From: Halichondria panicea
Lineage: Eukaryota > Porifera > Demospongiae > Suberitida > Halichondriidae
Assembly (NCBI RefSeq): GCF_963675165.1
Contig: NC_087378.1
Span: 7,617,273 to 7,681,272, forward strand
Direction: 5' to 3'
DNA: 64,000 bases
Positions 1 through 12,882 of this stretch are shown piece by piece; within the stretch, counting starts at the first letter, position 1, and every line of letters starts with the position of its first letter. The notes under the pieces are model-generated. The model searched no databases, had not been told where the DNA came from, and saw only the letters and a list, made by a program, of their open reading frames with translations. Position numbers and translations under genes: made by a program.

Positions 1-22
1 ATTCAGTACTCTCTTCTCTTCT

Positions 23-1005
23 TTGTTCAACCTCAACTCAAACTATAGCTCTGCGATGGATGAGAGTGGTATGGATCCAGGGTCCACTCCTCCGGCACCG
101 TCTACCCACAAGTATATGTCAGTCCCTGAGAAAATAGAGCTGACCAGTGGTGGAGTAAGGGATGGATATTCTACTGGTAGTGAAGCCTGGATGGATCAGT
201 CTAGCTATAGGCCTATGAATGTGAGGAGGCTCTTAGTTAAAAAGCATACCAGTATTAATTAGCGTTTCGTGTTTAGCCAGCTGTAGTGTACACATGCCTG
301 TGAAAGTGTGAACAAATTCATGTTATTGAAACTATGTTAGTCGATGTTGGCCAAATTGTTTGTGAACGTAATCGTCTAATGCTTCGCCCTTACAGGTACC
401 TGATATGATCACACTGGAGCAGCCTATTGCTGCTGCTGAAGGAAGACCCTCCAGAGAGACTGACCAATCACAAGCCAGTCGACTGATTACCGAGGGCGGG
501 GGAGAGTCAAGGCCTCAGATACAGCAAATGGAGCCTCCTAACTGGTACATATTCCCTATCCTGGGGTTGCCTTATGATGATGTAGCTATACCAGCACCAA
601 GTTGTAAGGTGGTATACTTTTAATTATGTGGCGAGGTTTTACTATATGTGAGCCAACTGTTGGCAAAATCTTGCATATTTGTGGTTCTTCTAGCATATCA
701 AAGTAGTTGCTATGCTAAGATGGTCAGGTCACCATTCATATAATTATTGCCCTGCCCACTCATCCAGGCCTCAGGAGCATCAAGAGCCTCAGGCAGTAGT
801 TCAAGAGTCCCCAGCCATTGCAAACCTCGACAAACGAGTGAGAAGCTTAGAGCAGCAAGTGCAGAGACTCAGAGACATTGCTGGGAGCAGAAATGGCCCG
901 GGTGGTGAAATTAGACAAGGGAATAACTTTTGGTATGTGGTCACTTTCGCTGGCTGGATGATGATACCTCTTATAGTGATGTATATGAACCGATACAGGA
1001 GATGA
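23..1005 (+). CDS. MFF: Mitochondrial fission factor (MFF/Tango11)-like tail-anchored protein, 5' end uncertain
   Basis: Probable Drp1 receptor of the outer mitochondrial and peroxisomal membrane. Proposed exons are about 49-220, 396-608 and 775-1005. The first intron is clear: donor at 221, acceptor ending at 395, phase 0. The second is less certain, because a stronger GTAAGG at 604 does not keep frame with any acceptor I found. The protein has two short repeats, VPEKIELTSGG and VPDMITLEQP, which match the paired VPE(K/R) motifs of animal MFF. It then has a coiled-coil heptad stretch (LDKRVRSLEQQVQRL), a C-terminal membrane anchor of about 20 residues and a short basic end (NRYRR), as expected for a tail anchor. 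The open frame starts at 23, but a pyrimidine tract ending in AG at 47-48 suggests an upstream exon outside the window, so ATG 56 may be internal or the start. The identification rests on short motifs and architecture. Confidence 0.68.
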
Positions 1006-1359
1006 ACTGATTTATGTATATATTATTATCATGTGATTTCTATTCACTATTTCATTAAAGTTATACCAAGAGTCTCACACATTTATACCAATACCAATAC
1101 ACGTGCATGATAGAGCTTAAGAGCCACAGAATGCATCTCTTAGATTGCTGTTTAGTTATAACCTGACCTTCCAAAAGTAGCTTACTAAATTAATTTAATT
1201 AATAGCCTAGCGCTTGTACAATTTATCTGATCCAATTCTACATCATTGAAAGCCAACAAGTTGTGACAAGATTATGTTCTTAAACTGCACAGTTACTTAC
1301 GTATTATAGACAATTTAAAAAAAAGAGCACTAGATTAAAAAGAGATAATTTCTATTGGT
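1006..1359. other. Convergent 3' intergenic region, MFF-like / dNK
   Basis: This AT-rich gap separates the stop codons of two convergent genes. An ATTAAA at about 1053 could serve as the polyadenylation signal of the plus-strand gene. I see no open frame or RNA gene here. Confidence 0.5.
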
Positions 1360-3208
1360 CTATTCTTCTGCTAGGGGGAACTCTAATGATGGCAGATCGC
1401 TAGTGGGAAGATCGCTCTCAGTCCACTCCACTCTGTTGGCAGCCCTGATGTCCTCACACACCTGTACAAACGATTAGACATGGCATGAAGAAATTACCTT
1501 ACCATTACTCTACCCACAAAGCCATTTATACAATACAGAGGCTCCAACATTTTCAATATCCAGTCACTTCTAAGACACTATTAAGCTCCTAAAATAGAAT
1601 TTCACTGACTATGAAGAATTTTCTCACAATTGCCTCATCTTTGAAGGTGGACCAGTCGTAAGTGAGAACCTGTGATCCATCGGACTTCATCTCGTTGATA
1701 AACTTGACATACTCTTGATGAAGCTTCTCCAGATAATCCAGTGACACACCACTCTCACATTCCTGCAAAACAGAAATATCAAGTATGTCAACAAAAGTAG
1801 AGGGTGTATACATAGGGCAAGCACAAACAGACAAGAAATAACCTGATTAAAGGGCCACACTTGATCTAGTGTACCACGTTGTACAAAATACATACAATGT
1901 ACAAGTATAAGAGCCATTAGCAGGTACTAAGACAGAGAGGCACACAATTTGAAAACATTCCTCATCACTAAGAGACACTAACACAACTAATGAAGAGACA
2001 CAGAGTCAGTGTGTATAATGACTCACCCTCGCTCTGGTGTGTATCCTATCATGGCACAGCTGCGGGCGAGCGTCCAGGAACACAGTGACGTGAGGCAGAG
2101 GGAGGTGCTGCAATGATTGATCCCGCCAGTACTGGTACGTCTGATAACCTGAGAGAGAGGAGAACACATTCGTAATAATTAAAGGAACAATTGCACGACA
2201 TAAGCATGCTTGAAATACATAATGAGGAAGAAATCATAAAATAGAAGAGGTACATGTAGACAGCCTATTGTGGACAACGTATCTACGAGGGTTGGCTGCT
2301 CACCATCAGAAGAGATGAATCCTTCCCTGTGACACACACTGGCAAAAACACAGTCGCTGTACACTGATCTGTCCAATATCACACCTTGACCTGAGATAAA
2401 GGTAATAGATCTAGTGTGCTATTTCAAACACAGCTTTGTATCAAGAGAACATGCATCTCTATAGGGGTCAAACTTAGAAGATCGATAATTAAATGGTAGA
2501 GGCTCTAGAGATGAGGTAAACTACACACACGTATAGTTAATATATTATTATACCAGTGCTGATGATGTGTTGCAGTGCTGACACGTAGGTGAGGTAGCGC
2601 TGTCTGAGGATCCACAGTTGAAGCTTGAGGGCATACTTGTGAGGGTCCGCATAGAACTTCTCTGTATTAATTAATTGTGTGCGTGTTAATTTAAGGCGAC
2701 AAGAATAAGTTTTGTAAAATGATTTACACAAAACAAATAAATTGTATGGTACTCCTATAATGGGCAAAATGTCCAATAATTAATATCGCATATTTAGAGG
2801 GTCGCCTTAAGTATGGTAGGGTGTTTTAAGCAACCTAGGGGATCAAATTTCTCACACAACACATAATTTGAGCTCAAACATACCGAGGAAAGGGTTGTCC
2901 GTAGATGGCTCCAAAAAGACTTTGTATTTGAGGTCATCGGCAAGCTTCTGTGTGAGCGTTGTCTTCCCAACACCGATATTGCCTTCGACAATCACCAGTT
3001 TCCCTCCTCCCAGCCTCTGTGACAACTTGTTGCTCTCTATCTTCCTTGAGCTGCTGTATCGTCTTTGTCTGCATACGTTGGTGTCTATGGCACCCAGTAT
3101 AGTGGCAGGTCGTGGAGAGAGTCTTGCAGGTGTGCCCAGCGATGCTTTGCAGCCTGGCTCCATGTTCTCTGATGCTAAAACGTCTGGAGAGCCAATCATC
3201 TCGACCAT
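1360..3208 (-). CDS. Deoxynucleoside kinase family protein (dNK)
   Basis: P-loop kinase that transfers phosphate to deoxynucleosides in the salvage pathway, cytosolic or mitochondrial. Six exons join in frame: 3208-2884, 2661-2554, 2390-2304, 2148-2027, 1762-1628 and 1461-1360, giving 292 residues. After an N-terminal extension of about 80 residues comes Walker A EGNIGVGKTT, then the EPSTDNPFLEKFYADP segment, the substrate-site motif DRSVYSD (ERS in most animal enzymes) and an arginine-rich lid region (HDRIHTRAR). The segment after the P-loop resembles bacterial dAdo/dCyd kinases and also the related complex I subunit NDUFA10. The intact GKTT argues for an active kinase rather than NDUFA10, whose P-loop is altered. 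The extension could be a mitochondrial presequence, but it is not strongly amphipathic by eye. Substrate preference cannot be read from the sequence. Its start codon lies 171 bases from that of the divergent cytochrome b5 gene. Confidence 0.85.
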
Positions 3209-3379
3209 AGAGTAAGTGTTCTGGTTTTGCTGGTTTAGTTATCCTACTAGATTAGCGCCAAAAAAATTGTATTTTCTACTTAGCATGCGTAATATTAATA
3301 ACACCTACTTGTGGGTTACTTTTCGTTGAGTCAGCAAAACAAAAATCGCTTTTACTACAAGTGTACGTGTGTTTACAGT
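3209..3379. promoter_or_regulatory. Divergent promoter region between dNK and cytochrome b5 gene
   Basis: Only 171 bases separate the two start codons, so both core promoters and 5' leaders must lie here or overlap the genes. I see no TATA box in a convincing position. Promoter function is inferred from layout only. Confidence 0.5.
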
Positions 3380-5126
3380 ATGGACAAGGGTAAGTCTCTC
3401 TAGCCATTATTTTTATAGCCTGATAATTATATCTATGTTTCCAGGGAATTCGTTATCTCTACCTACTGGAAGCAGTGCAAGACAGCATTTAGGCTCTAAG
3501 AAAAAATCGGATTCAAAGTATGTACACACTCGTGGTATAAATCACAACATTAGCTCCAGTTTATACATTATTATTAATTATACTCGAGAGAATTTCACTT
3601 TAAAGCATGAATCTCCCCACCCCACCCGTCTAACCCCCCCCCTCTGTACTATTTAATACAGGAATGTTCATCCAGGCTACAGCATGTTTGAATGGAACGT
3701 CCTGTGTGAGAGTGGGCAGGACCTGACGGGAGTGGGCGGGAAACTACGCAAGATTACTTTAGAGGAGCTAGAGAAACACTCGACTGAGAAAGACGCATGG
3801 ACAGCAGTGAGAGGTAGGTATTCACTATCCTAGGAAATGCCTAACAAAGTGTGTGCACTTGTGTACTTATATAGGTGGCCTTTAACTCAATACTTGTATT
3901 ACACATTCCTAGGCTACAGGTTTGAGGTGGTATTGATTCAGACTGTTGGATTTTATTGTTATCACTATGTGTAAAGTGCTAAAAAACTACAAAAATGGCC
4001 TAAAGTGGTGTGAATGATCTAGTTACTAATTAGCTAACTCCTCGCCTTTGTATTAACTTCATGTATGTTCTGTGGATGCAGGCAAGGTGTACAATATGAC
4101 ACACTTCATGAGGTTCCACCCCGGAGGGAAAGCCCAGTTGATGAGAGGAGCTGGTAATGACTGCACAGAACTGTTTGATAAGGTACAACACACAACCACT
4201 GCACAGACTCATAAAGTAAATAACGGACACACCTTTGGGGAACATGGTTAAGAGGTCAAAACGTTCATTTGGGATCTGCCCTTACAGTCAATTCAATAGT
4301 CTTATTTATAAAATACTATCTTGGTACTAGGTTTACACAGTACACTAGATCCTATTCTACTGGTCGTCAACATCATATTTAATACAATACATGATACACA
4401 TGATCAAGTTCTGGTTCCCACATGATGGCGTCTGCTACAGGACAGCGCATGTACTGTAGACTTAACCCCCCCCCCCATGCTATTTAATGACTGAATGTCT
4501 ACCCTATGCATGCACAGATCCACGTGTGGGTGAACAGTGTACTGTAGACTTAACCCCCCCCCCATGCTATTTAATGACTGAATGCTTCCCTATGCATGCA
4601 CAGATCCACGTGTGGGTGAACAGTGTACTGTAGACTTAACCCCTCCCCATGCTAGTATTTTACTATCCGTGTACAGATCCACGTGTGGGTGAACAGTGAA
4701 CACATAATGGAGAAGTGTTTGGTGGGAATTCTTGACACTCCCAGGAGCAGCCAGACTCACAGCCTCCTCTCTGTGATGGGAGGAAGTGCAGCCCTCACCT
4801 CTACACCATCTGAGTCAGGAGGAGACCTCTCCTTCACAGTGCCCACACTGACAACCCCCACCTCTACACCATCTGAGTCAGGAGGAGACCTCTCCTTCAC
4901 AGTGCCCACACTGACAACACCACAGTCCACTGATAAAGACACACTGCCTTTACACATGCTGAGACAAGCTAACATTCAGACTCACGATTCAGTAGAGGAA
5001 GATATACGAATTCAAGTACCTAGTTGGATTCAACCATCATCCCCTCTAGTACCAGCTGTGACTACAATCAGTGAGATAGGAACTAGTGTGGACCCACCAT
5101 GGCTAGGATATGAAACTACTGTATAA
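3380..5126 (+). CDS. Cytochrome b5 domain protein resembling the N-terminus of CYB5R4 (NCB5OR), no reductase domain
   Basis: Predicted heme-binding electron carrier. Five exons are 3380-3389, 3445-3517, 3662-3813, 4082-4182 and 4677-5126, giving 261 residues. The b5 domain shows HPGGK for the first axial histidine and IHVWVNSE for the second. The flanking text (SGQDLTGVGGKLRKIT and ECLVG-like KCLVGI) is specific to the NCB5OR family rather than to ordinary cytochrome b5. Vertebrate CYB5R4 continues into a CS domain and an FAD/NADH reductase, but here the frame ends after a Ser/Thr/Pro-rich tail of about 130 residues. That tail contains two exact 21-residue tandem repeats (nucleotides about 4798-4923). 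The stop is followed by AT-rich sequence and then the convergent MIB1 gene, so the reductase is not simply in a missed exon downstream. The intron before the last exon carries extra copies of the exon start. Confidence 0.8.
4450..4698 (+). repeat. Tandem triplication covering a 3' splice site and the start of the last cytb5 exon
   Basis: Three adjacent copies of 73-86 bases each hold a C-run, an AG acceptor and the first 22 bases of the exon. The copied exon starts are at 4518 and 4604; the true one is at 4677. The two upstream copies run into the codons IHVWVNSVL and then a TAG stop. The third copy has diverged before the acceptor and continues into the open tail. Confidence 0.85.
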
Positions 5127-5379
5127 CACAATATAATTTATAATTATATCAAATTTTAAATTTTACTCTTTGTCATTATTTATTAATTTTTTTCGAGTGT
5201 GTGACTGACATGCATAGTGGTGGTATATAATTACGTCATGAGTGTACTAAAACATACAGGCAATGTCATGTGATTAACATACAAGCTCATGTGATTAACA
5301 ATTAATCACAATAAAAAAGAACGACAAAAATGAATTGTGCATGATAATATATACAGAATATAATTATATAGTCAATTGT

Positions 5380-7462
5380 TCAGTCAAATAGAATGATTTT
5401 CTTCTCGACAGGCTTCCTGCAAATGGGGCACTCTGTTATCTTGTCCGCACATAGTTGGCAGGTACCATGGCCGCACAGAAACACGCAGTTCTTCTTGCGG
5501 TCCATGCACACCTGGCACTGAGTCTGCAATAATATAATGCAACACATACGTAATAAAAACTGTACAATACAGGCAAAGTGTCTATATTATAGTCTATAGA
5601 CTGTACAAGAGTGAACCAAATGCTTACCTTGTCTTTCATTTCCTCAAGCTGCAATTGCAGAGTGGAGACATCGTTCAGCCCAGCTGCAGCGATGATGTTA
5701 GTACCACTCCTGTTCTTCCTCTTCAGAGCTACATATGAAAATAGGACGTAAATAGAAGAGCACATACACACAGTGATCATAAATAGGAGAGCAAGTATCG
5801 AGGGGAATTAGTTTTGCTTGAGAAATGGACGAAATTTTAAACGTAGCAGGTTGAGAACGGCTCGTACAGTTTTTTTTTACATCTATGCATGTAGACAAGC
5901 ATTGAACAGTATACCATCCGCATGTGCCAACGTATATACGTGTAGTTGCTAGGCTAAGCTTGAGCAGTGCATGTGCAAAGGAGGACAGTTCTTACGTTTT
6001 CCTCCACAACAGACTGAGAGAGGTACTGCTTTCTCTATTGGAGTACGGCACTGTATACACTTCTTCATAATGGCAGAGCAACCTAGACAAGAGAGGGAGA
6101 CGGACGTTCATGTACAGCTGGTGTGTGTTCTTATAGGAGTACTTACAATCACAGGCCACCATGTGCAGGCAAGGCTTGAATAGGACGTTGGCAGGAGATT
6201 CTGAACACACGTAACACTCCCCAACCTGTACAGAACACAAAGCTAGTTAATTATACAGTAAAGTTCACTGTCAGTACAAAGAATTTGCTATGACCTGACT
6301 TCACACTTTTTAACGAATCCCCACTTAAAATGTACTCATGTACGTTCAGGTGAGTATCTGCTGTTCAAGACAGACAGACAGACAGACAAACAACACACAC
6401 CTTGGTCCTGTCAGTGAGCTCTAGTTTGCAGATGAGGCACTTCTTGACCCTGCTGGCACACTCCCAGCACGCAGCCACATGACCACACGGACTGAAGACT
6501 GTGTCCCTCTTCTCACTAGAGCACACCATGCACTCATACAAGTGCTCCTCATCCTGTGTACATATCATTATGAAAGAAGAGTCATATCAAATCATAGATT
6601 GAAGAGTTAGAGGGATAGGAAACGGTTTGTATCTCGAGTAACATCCGCGCTACGGTGCGGTTTAATCGAGGCCATCACAGCAATATCTATTTCTACACTC
6701 AGTGCATAATAAACTACAAGTAACTGTGCTTAGTCCGTGCAACTCACTTATATTTCAAGGTCTATACCTATTGTAGTAGTCATAACCAGCACGCTTACAC
6801 GTTACATGTTCCAATAGCTCTAAAACAGCCTTGGGAACATATAACTTTATTGGAAAGTCTCTTTTTACTGGGTGTGGTCAGTCATTAGCAAGTACTACAC
6901 GTGGCTCATGGACTAGGCGTGTTTTAAGTTGCTAAAGAGATTATGTCTCGAGGAAACACAGCTTTGGGAGTTACCCGGCAAAAGTGTGCTTAATAGCCTC
7001 GTTCATAGGGCGTAGCGCGGATAATTTTCGAGGCTCCACTGCAGATTCAATGTAAAATCATCACGTGCACCACTCCGTTTCCTATCCCTCTCTCTTCAAT
7101 CTATGATCAAATCTCCTTTTCTGAGAAGTACCAAATTGGGCATGAAAGTGAGTGAAATACTGAAGCTTTTTAAAATTGCTGAAGTCTTAAATTGGCCTTA
7201 CTAAAAGTACACGTAGACGTATGGTAGATGAACACACACTACCTAGCAACTACATACATTATCCTGAGTCCCAACTGCTTGTTGCCTGGCTGAATTGTAG
7301 TCATGGTGACACTTAGTGAGCAGCTTCAAGAGGTGAGGGTCTGGGCAAAGCTCGAGAGGTGTTTGACCCTTTCTGTTCTCTACGTGCAGGTCAGCACCGT
7401 TGGAGGCCATATACACAGCAATGGAGGCACTGCTCTTCTTGTCAGAGCTGTTCATTACCAGG

Positions 7463-7530
<68 letters not shown>

Positions 7531-7552
7531 TGTGTGTGTATGTATGTGTGCG

Positions 7553-7613
<61 letters not shown>

Positions 7614-10600
7614 GTGTGCGTGCGTGCGTGCGTGTGTGTGTGTGTATTCCCTTAATCTCGTCCACTTCCCCTACACATAATCATTGTATAGAACGTAACA
7701 AAACTAAAGTTCCAAGGATAATAATTATCGTACATGCATATGAAAATCCTTTTCAGTTCCTGATTCGCAGCCATAATGTTATATACATATTATATACTAT
7801 TATCGGCAAGCCCCATCTTTTTTGTAATCTTTTATTTTCGAGCACAATAAGAAGTCACATACCCTTCCAATATCTTTGCCCTCCTGGAGATGCTTGAGCT
7901 GTGACATCGTGTGATGTCGTAGTGCCTCGTGTAGGGGACAATCCCCAAACTTGTCCCCACTGTCCAGATTGGCCCCCTCCTCCACAAGCAGCTGCACAAA
8001 TAAAGCAATAATTATGGCATAGGAACAATATGGCATAGGAACAATTAATGGACAAAAAGTTGTAGAAACAGTATAGTATTAAAAGCAGCTTTGATTAGTA
8101 TGTATAAATGGTAACGATGGATAATTATAAGTTTAACACTTTAACAAACACACCATTCAGATTATACTACTACAGGTACACTAGATGCACTTACTCTGAC
8201 TATCTGTATGTTCTGCCTCTCCACTGCAAGATGGAGGGGAGTCTGCTTGTTGATGTTCTGGACATCAGGGTCGGCACCCTAAAGGGATAAAGACAGTCCA
8301 GTAAAGAAAATATATCAGAGTGCTCTTGCTACATACACAGACAAAACACACACGCATCTTGAAGCAGGCAAACGTGTTATCATAATTATATACACAAAAT
8401 CAATATAATATTAATTATGACAATCAAAGGTCAATTTTAACTCAGTATATATTATACGTTTGCACTTACGTGAGCTAGTAGCAGCTGCGATACCTCCAGG
8501 TGATTGTTGAGGGCTGCCAGGTGTAGAGCAGAGAAGCCATCGTCCTTGGGCAGGTTGACAGAGCAGGAGGGAGGAAGATGAGACAGGATGAGCTTCATGG
8601 CTCCCATGTTACCTCGCAACGCAGCATGGTGGAGGACGTTGAATCCGTTGCTATTGGTGACGGTGACGTCAGCATCTCCCTGCATTAATAGCTGTACCAT
8701 ATCGTCCCTCTTCTTGGAGATGGCATCGTGGAGTGGAGTGTCACCCTCAGAGTCCTGTATGGGGGGAGGGGGGTATTGATGCTCTCGTATATGAGGGGGG
8801 TATTGGTAGTTGTAACTGTATGTATGTACTCAATCAAAAAAACTACTTTTCAAAATAAAAACGAAAAAGTGCTTAAAATTCTCTTCAGTGGCCTCTCGTA
8901 TTCAACCACATAGCTACCTGTAGACTGGAGTGACAGCCGTGTCTCAGGAGGACCTTGATGATGGACACATGGCCCTTGTTCACGGCCACGTGGAGGGGGG
9001 TCTGCTTCTTCTTGTTACGGGCACTCAAGTCCGCCCCACTCTCTGCCAGCAGTGATATCACCTCAGGCTCGTCCCCAAAACTGGCGTGATGCACCGCACG
9101 GTCTCCGTCCTTGTCCTGGGAACAACAGCATCATTATTGTATGACAATCATCAATCACCCATCACACTCAGAAAGGGCCTGTACCGTGTAGTGCATTTAC
9201 CCCGGTATATTTTACTGAAATTGGGCCATTTGATTTTAGCACCCATCTGAGAAAGCTCTTTTTTAAGCTTTCAAAACATAATTGAAATTGGATTACCACA
9301 ATACAAGTTATGGCTTTCTGGGGAAAATTGAGTACGCTTTCAATGTCAATAACAGACACCTAGTTCCTACATTGTGTTAGAAAGTTCTACAGTGTGTACT
9401 TAAATATCTAGAACTACAGTGTGTATAATACCTCTTCCTCGAGGTTGGCCTTGTGTCTGATGAGACAGCGCACGATGTCAATATGGCCGTTCTGGCTGGC
9501 TGCTTGGAGAGCTGTCCGCCCGTTGAACTGATCATTGACTCCACACTCGTCGGCCGTTAGCAGTCGGTCCACTCTAGTCACGTCCCCACTGGCCGCCCCC
9601 TTTACAAGGTCCTCCACCGGATTGCTCGCCTCGTGCTGCTCAAACATGTGACGCAGGAGCGAGGACACATTAGCTGGAGCAGGGGTCAGAGTGCGATAAT
9701 ATTTACAAATACTAAAACACCATGGCCTTTGCTTTAACGAAACTAACGGAGAATTGGGAAGGTCCAAAGTGCTAAAAACATTATGAGTACATTAAGCTAT
9801 TAGATGCAATGAGACTAGCTTCAAAACGTTTTAAAACTACCCGAGGGGACTGCTACATACAATGTAGCTATATGTTGTATTTAAGTACTACTTAGACTGT
9901 TAAGTATGACACTGATGCAAGTCTATAGCTTGACTCACCACTGGTTCCTGGAGTGAGAGGGACACCGTCTCCCTCCACCTTGGTGAGGCAACGAGGATTG
10001 TAGGTCCACAGACTTCCCTGAGTATCCACCTTAATGTCACCGTCTGCGTACACCTTCTGCACACGCCCAACCTTGCCCAGTGTCTGAGAGAAGGTTGATA
10101 CTGACTCATGCAATACTGTACTATAAGTACACTGCACATATACACACCACATGACGTATACATCTGAAAGGCCACTCTCTAAGCTTTCAGAAAATCAACC
10201 AATTAACGTTATTGGACCAACAGAACTAAAGTGACGGCCCTTCAAAGATGCTCAATTAAACGCTACCTGCATGTACACATACCTGTGTCATTGACTCCAC
10301 CCATTCCCCGTGCCCAGTCTGCAGTTGACGGACCAACTCTCTATCTGTGCTGATCTTAACAAAGTCCCCCTCCTTGAAGGCAAAGGCGTCCTCTCCAAGC
10401 GGGGGTATGGTGAGCGGAGGGAGGGACTCCCCCACTGATGCCTTGCGTAGGATGATAGGGTTGAACGTCCATCTACAACAACAGTACATTACACAGTGTA
10501 CGATATAATACACATCCATGACGGTCTAGCTGCATAGAATGATGGCTTAGATTTTGAGCTGTTGCTTGGCTGCATGACACAACTGGTAAACACACTTTAT

Positions 10601-12818
10601 CAGCATTGATATTGTATGCTAATGTATATAGCCGCCTATATTTATATAAAAGGCCACCTTCGTAGACACTTGGTTCTCCTCAAATTCCTATTTTCTATGC
10701 ATACAATACATGGTGGTTGGTATATTCGTACTACTAAAGAAATTGTATAATAGAAGAAATCACCTGTTTTGGCTCGAGTATTTGACCACAACGTCATGGT
10801 CCTCGTCGATCCCACACACCACTCCCACTTCACCAACCGTCTGGACAATAATGACACATTATGACAACATCTAGGCAACAAGAGACTATGTATAGCAATG
10901 CAAAAAAAATTCCAGTCTACCATACAAATTTGATTAACAATAATTAACGAACAAGTTTCCAATGTCCAGGATTGTCACATAATTGTAGCTAGCTTGTAGC
11001 TATGATTATGTGACGACATTGGAATCTTGTTCTTAGAGTATCTGGCAAACAGTACGTCAACCCACTGCCCATCAGTGGACATGGCTAGACAGTGCAACCA
11101 CTCTAGGAGCTACAGAATGGAGGCCAAGACATACAATTCCTTACAACTACTACAGTTGTATAACTGTTCTAGAGAAGTACTCTCATCAACAAAATCAAAG
11201 TAAGCTACCAATTTCAGGAAAAAAGATGTTTAAACTATAATGACATTATGTGACGACATTGGAATCTTGTTCTTAGAGTATCTGGTAAACAGTAGTCAAC
11301 CCACTGCCCACCAATGGACATGGCTAGACAGTGCAACCACTCTAGGAGCTACAGAACGTAATGAGAGTAATGTATACGTTCTTTGTACAACTATAACCAG
11401 CATGTTTTGGAAAAATACCACCATCAATGATTACGAGCTGTCAAAGTAAGTTACCAATTTCAGGGAAAAAGTTGTTACTAGACCGCACCCACCTCTGCCA
11501 TGGTATCGTTCCATCCTCCGTGTCCTTGCTGCAAGCTCTTGACCAGCTCCAGCTCTAAATCCACTCTCACTCGGTCCCCCACCTGATACACGATTCTCTT
11601 ACGCTGCTCCTCCCCTAAGAGTGGGAGGTGGTCCCGATAGAACCCACCCCCTTTAGCATCCGTCACCACCTTCAGGTCAGACTGTAGGGAAAGAGACATA
11701 AAACAAATGCATACAAAAGACTGAGCTAAAGGTGAAATTGGTCCCAGTCATTGACAAGTTTTGGTGCATAGCTTCTTTTGAGAACTCGTAAAAGGCTCGG
11801 AATGTATCAGATAGATTACAAATCCTGGATGGTTGAGGTTTTCCAGTCTTAACAGGTGGCCTACTGAATACTACTTGTAAGGCTCAGGTCATAATTTTAG
11901 AGTGGACTGACTGACTGACCATTCCCTCGAAGCCCACACGATAGAGGTTCTTAGTCCCGTGGTCCCACATGATGTAGGCAGCACTACGTAGACTGGTAGC
12001 ACTCCAGTCCTGGACCTCAGTGACCTTGCCCTTGTGATTGACACCTCCTACATTGTATGATGGGAACATAATATACTACTAACAGTACAAGCTACATGTA
12101 AGAACAAGCATGTAAGAATTCACAACTTGTCAAACTTATAAAAGCTGGAATGTAGTAGCAGTAGAAACAGTGTCACCTCTAGCACAACAGACACCATTCA
12201 TGTCAGAAACTACAGTACGCACGTGTAGGTGCACAATGCTGAAGCCATGTAAAGGTTTCTTTTCAGATTCCTGCTGTCTTAATATTTACATACAACTGAA
12301 ACTGTAGGTCAGACCAAACATCCTCCATATATACCCCCCCCTGTCACTTATCAAGTGACCTTCCCACACAGTATGTGTGAGGCAAGCCACTAATGGTATC
12401 AAGTAATGAGTTAAATCAAATTAGCCACCCACAAGCTTGACTACTGCTTGAACAACACACCAGAATAGGGGGTTCTGAGAACACAAACTCAATTAGAACC
12501 TTCCCCTCCCCTACAAAAAAGTGGTCTAGGTTTGATTTTTTAAGGTTTCTAAATTCTCAGAAGGGCCTAGCTCTGTGACGATCACAGTAGATCTACTGAT
12601 AAGGACCTATCTACTATGGATCTACAAGGACAATGCTTCCATCTCGAGACAATCTCTCCATAAACAAACACTCAGGTGCAGTACAACTTACCGTCTTGGT
12701 TCTCCCACTGCCAGTCCACTCCTCTCACTACTCTGGCCCCAGGGAAGATACCACGAGAGGTGAGCTTCTTACTCTTCCTGCGACTGTCAACATCCACCCT
12801 GTGTGCGTGGTGCGGTGT

Positions 12819-12882
<64 letters not shown>

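Noticed and set aside
2868-3215. 115-codon plus-strand frame
   Set aside because: It is antisense to the first dNK exon, whose minus-strand translation has an exact Walker A motif and in-frame splice joins.
7243-7897. Several long open frames made of Cys-Val or His-Thr repeats
   Set aside because: They are translations of the GT/CA microsatellite in a MIB1 intron. The same applies to frames at about 12672-12984, 29770-30312, 38424-38786 and 40711-41085.
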